From the NCBI GenBank assembly GCA_002704045.1, contig PAFF01000070.1, forward strand, positions 1 through 17,907: DNA of 17,907 bases, read 5' to 3'. This DNA is from Fidelibacterota bacterium. GTDB taxonomy: Bacteria; Fidelibacterota; Marinisomatia; SCGC-AAA003-L08; GCA-002704045. The position numbers were made by a program, and so were the translations under genes. The notes below the pieces were generated by a model that saw only the letters and a list, made by a program, of their open reading frames with translations, did no database searches and was not told the origin of the DNA. Of the stretch, positions 17,701 to 17,907 are shown one piece after another (the first letter of the stretch is position 1; the number at the start of each line of letters is the position of its first letter).

Positions 17701-17907
17701 TGGGATGCAGGGTATTGTGTTGGAAATGATGGTTTGCCAAGCAATGAATTAGAGCAATCGTGCATTGATAATGGTTTTTATTGGGTTGAAGATGAAAAGT
17801 ATAATGATTGTAGCGCAGAATGCGGTGATGATGGACTAGTTTGTAAATATACTGTTCAAGATATTAATAATGATGGAGTTATTGATGCTGATGAATGGGA
17901 GGAGAAT
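14791..17907 (+). CDS. Large surface lipoprotein with 27 tandem Ca-loop-like repeats (3' end outside the window)
   Basis: Open for 1039 codons to the window end with no stop. The start is ATG 14791, chosen because it begins a clean lipoprotein signal peptide (MKKNIFALVVPFLIFSC). Cys17 is the expected lipidated residue, followed by acidic DEK, which in Bacteroidota favours surface export. No Shine-Dalgarno sequence is visible, unlike the two genes before it. Residues 18-317 are not recognised. Residues 318-782 hold about 27 units of the form [FY]xDxGNGxWDxGE, interrupted at 459-513 and 679-708. Residues 783-1023 are again unrecognised, with one stray NGIWDAG unit. The visible end (1024-1035) is a canonical EF-hand loop, DINNDGVIDADE. 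The likely role is a calcium-binding rod or anchor on the outer membrane, possibly working with the T9SS-tailed neighbours; this is inferred from context and repeats only. Confidence 0.85.
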   Translation, partial: MKKNIFALVVPFLIFSCDEKSLSSITVDDPEPSNLDTLGDNLSDIGTYEDYFYDFNENINVKFLKYEYQHLFLGAVFKPEEDTINFTTYPNFFVTVSPDSLESSIDEDDLTQITEASSSQEVVSREFNFEISGPESTIDSLKWQQVSGDDYRYVVFSTKLKLLPEVESQTGPAISQVFANDYYTNNFQKSIFSEDDIASSYMLIDTVEWDTTITYSYTSSALIDTIFQERLDSINQLVDTDFPYFADGSMVPYYTDSTGLIQIPDVEDKSGLSYEFTVDTMVVIGTDLLFSSYVNEEGETVLGEKMDNLLTSYRSEYFTDLNNNGVYDPDPEPYIDLNNNQQYDVGEVFVDIGNGIWNEGEQYEDVINGSWDVGEEFIDTGNCQYDSGEEYVDIGNCQYDDGEDFTDVGNGVWDDDEPFTDLGNGVWNEGETFIDADGNGSWSPTETFDDANGNGICDYINTYSSDEFADCDAAIDNLITQGIPSFLICTNAVTLGDSPVSVVCPEYCNTVETYDDANGNGMWDLAETFTDVGNGYWNEGENYSDLNFNGQYDLAEDFVDIGNGVYDDCEEFVDSGLLNGVWDQGEDFIDIGNGDWDEGEQFIDRSNGIWDQGEDYVDTPNNQYESCEEYTDVLNGQYDSCEEFTDVPNGQYDDGEVFIDIGDGIWNFTDLNNNQICDQNVVVEVDDESACTSIGGDWSSSTCTVPSECEDFTDLGNSQYDLGEVYTDSNSNGIYDEGEVFEDLGNLIYDQPDTFTDQNNNDIWDDGEPFVDYDGDLEYDSFIPMELLTIYPGDILVDENGDIVDTILVQISDYKYYKTKSFTNIESAQEVVTNHVIFESDFDNVSEYNLAKTQSGSSYDYHLFNVDSESINKYVFPSYFNYVGLWNIQESEEADPAMYDFFGPEGSYGFWFEEEGIRESLFYLQGGEYFRDGEHVQTFEVDTTEHAIYYISKDYQVDRDTVSVEMYNGIWDAGYCVGNDGLPSNELEQSCIDNGFYWVEDEKYNDCSAECGDDGLVCKYTVQDINNDGVIDADEWEEN
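15742..17136 (+). repeat. 27-unit array of 14-residue (42-bp) acidic repeats
   Basis: Typical units are FVDIGNGIWNEGEQ, FTDVGNGVWDDDEP and FIDIGNGDWDEGEQ. Longer 15- or 16-residue versions such as YIDLNNNQQYDVGEV match the 12-residue EF-hand loop (D1, N3, N5, aromatic at 8, D9, E12). The common 14-residue form is one residue shorter in the loop. Codons vary widely between units, so most of the array is old and kept by selection. The units around 16650-16755 are closer to each other. Non-repeat inserts lie at DNA 16165-16329 and 16825-16914. Confidence 0.88.
17860..17895 (+). other. Canonical EF-hand calcium loop in the lipoprotein
   Basis: Residues 1024-1035 read DINNDGVIDADE, followed by W. 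The ligand positions D1, N3, D5, D9 and E12, with Gly6 and Ile8, all fit the EF-hand or dockerin loop. This supports calcium binding as the theme of the related repeats upstream. Confidence 0.75.

Overview
The window looks like part of an AT-rich genome of the Fibrobacterota-Chlorobiota-Bacteroidota (FCB) group. My best guess is a marine member of Candidatus Marinimicrobia (SAR406). The basis is the type IX secretion (T9SS)-style C-terminal tails with a YPNPFNP motif, the Cys-rich GCMDPAACNYD-type motifs, and very Asp-rich, Ca-loop-rich extracellular proteins. The taxon is an inference: no rRNA or housekeeping gene is present.

Everything readable lies on the + strand. The end of one T9SS-tailed protein (to 98) is followed by a strong terminator (127-157). 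A 0.4 kb regulatory spacer then leads to a 1767-residue secreted modular protein (503-5806, own terminator at 5835-5862). A second spacer leads to a 2801-residue paralogue (6166-14571, terminator at 14603-14623). A third spacer leads to a lipoprotein of more than 1039 residues (14791 to the window end, still open). Each complete gene ends in its own terminator and each has its own upstream region, so these look like separately transcribed genes in a cluster rather than one operon. No gene is supported on the - strand, and no RNA gene, CRISPR array, transposon or integration site was seen.

The two large secreted proteins share a plan: signal peptide, a shared N-terminal domain, a disulfide-type Cys-rich stalk, fibronectin-III-like (FnIII) domains, a shared beta-type module, PKD-like modules opening with a PHDGDP motif, an SPNGAE module, a long unnamed C-terminal module and the T9SS-type sorting tail. 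The larger one differs mainly by insertions of Ca-binding-like repeats into otherwise shared domains. The lipoprotein takes the same Ca-loop motif to an extreme, with 27 tandem units of about 14 residues. Together they suggest a family of calcium-dependent cell-surface proteins (adhesins, matrix or surface-layer components), but the actual function is not shown by the sequence.

The most unusual signals are the 27-unit repeat with in-register cysteine pairs, repeat insertion into FnIII and other domains, and related palindromic elements with GTAAT arms upstream of all three genes, two of which also carry CRP/FNR-like boxes.
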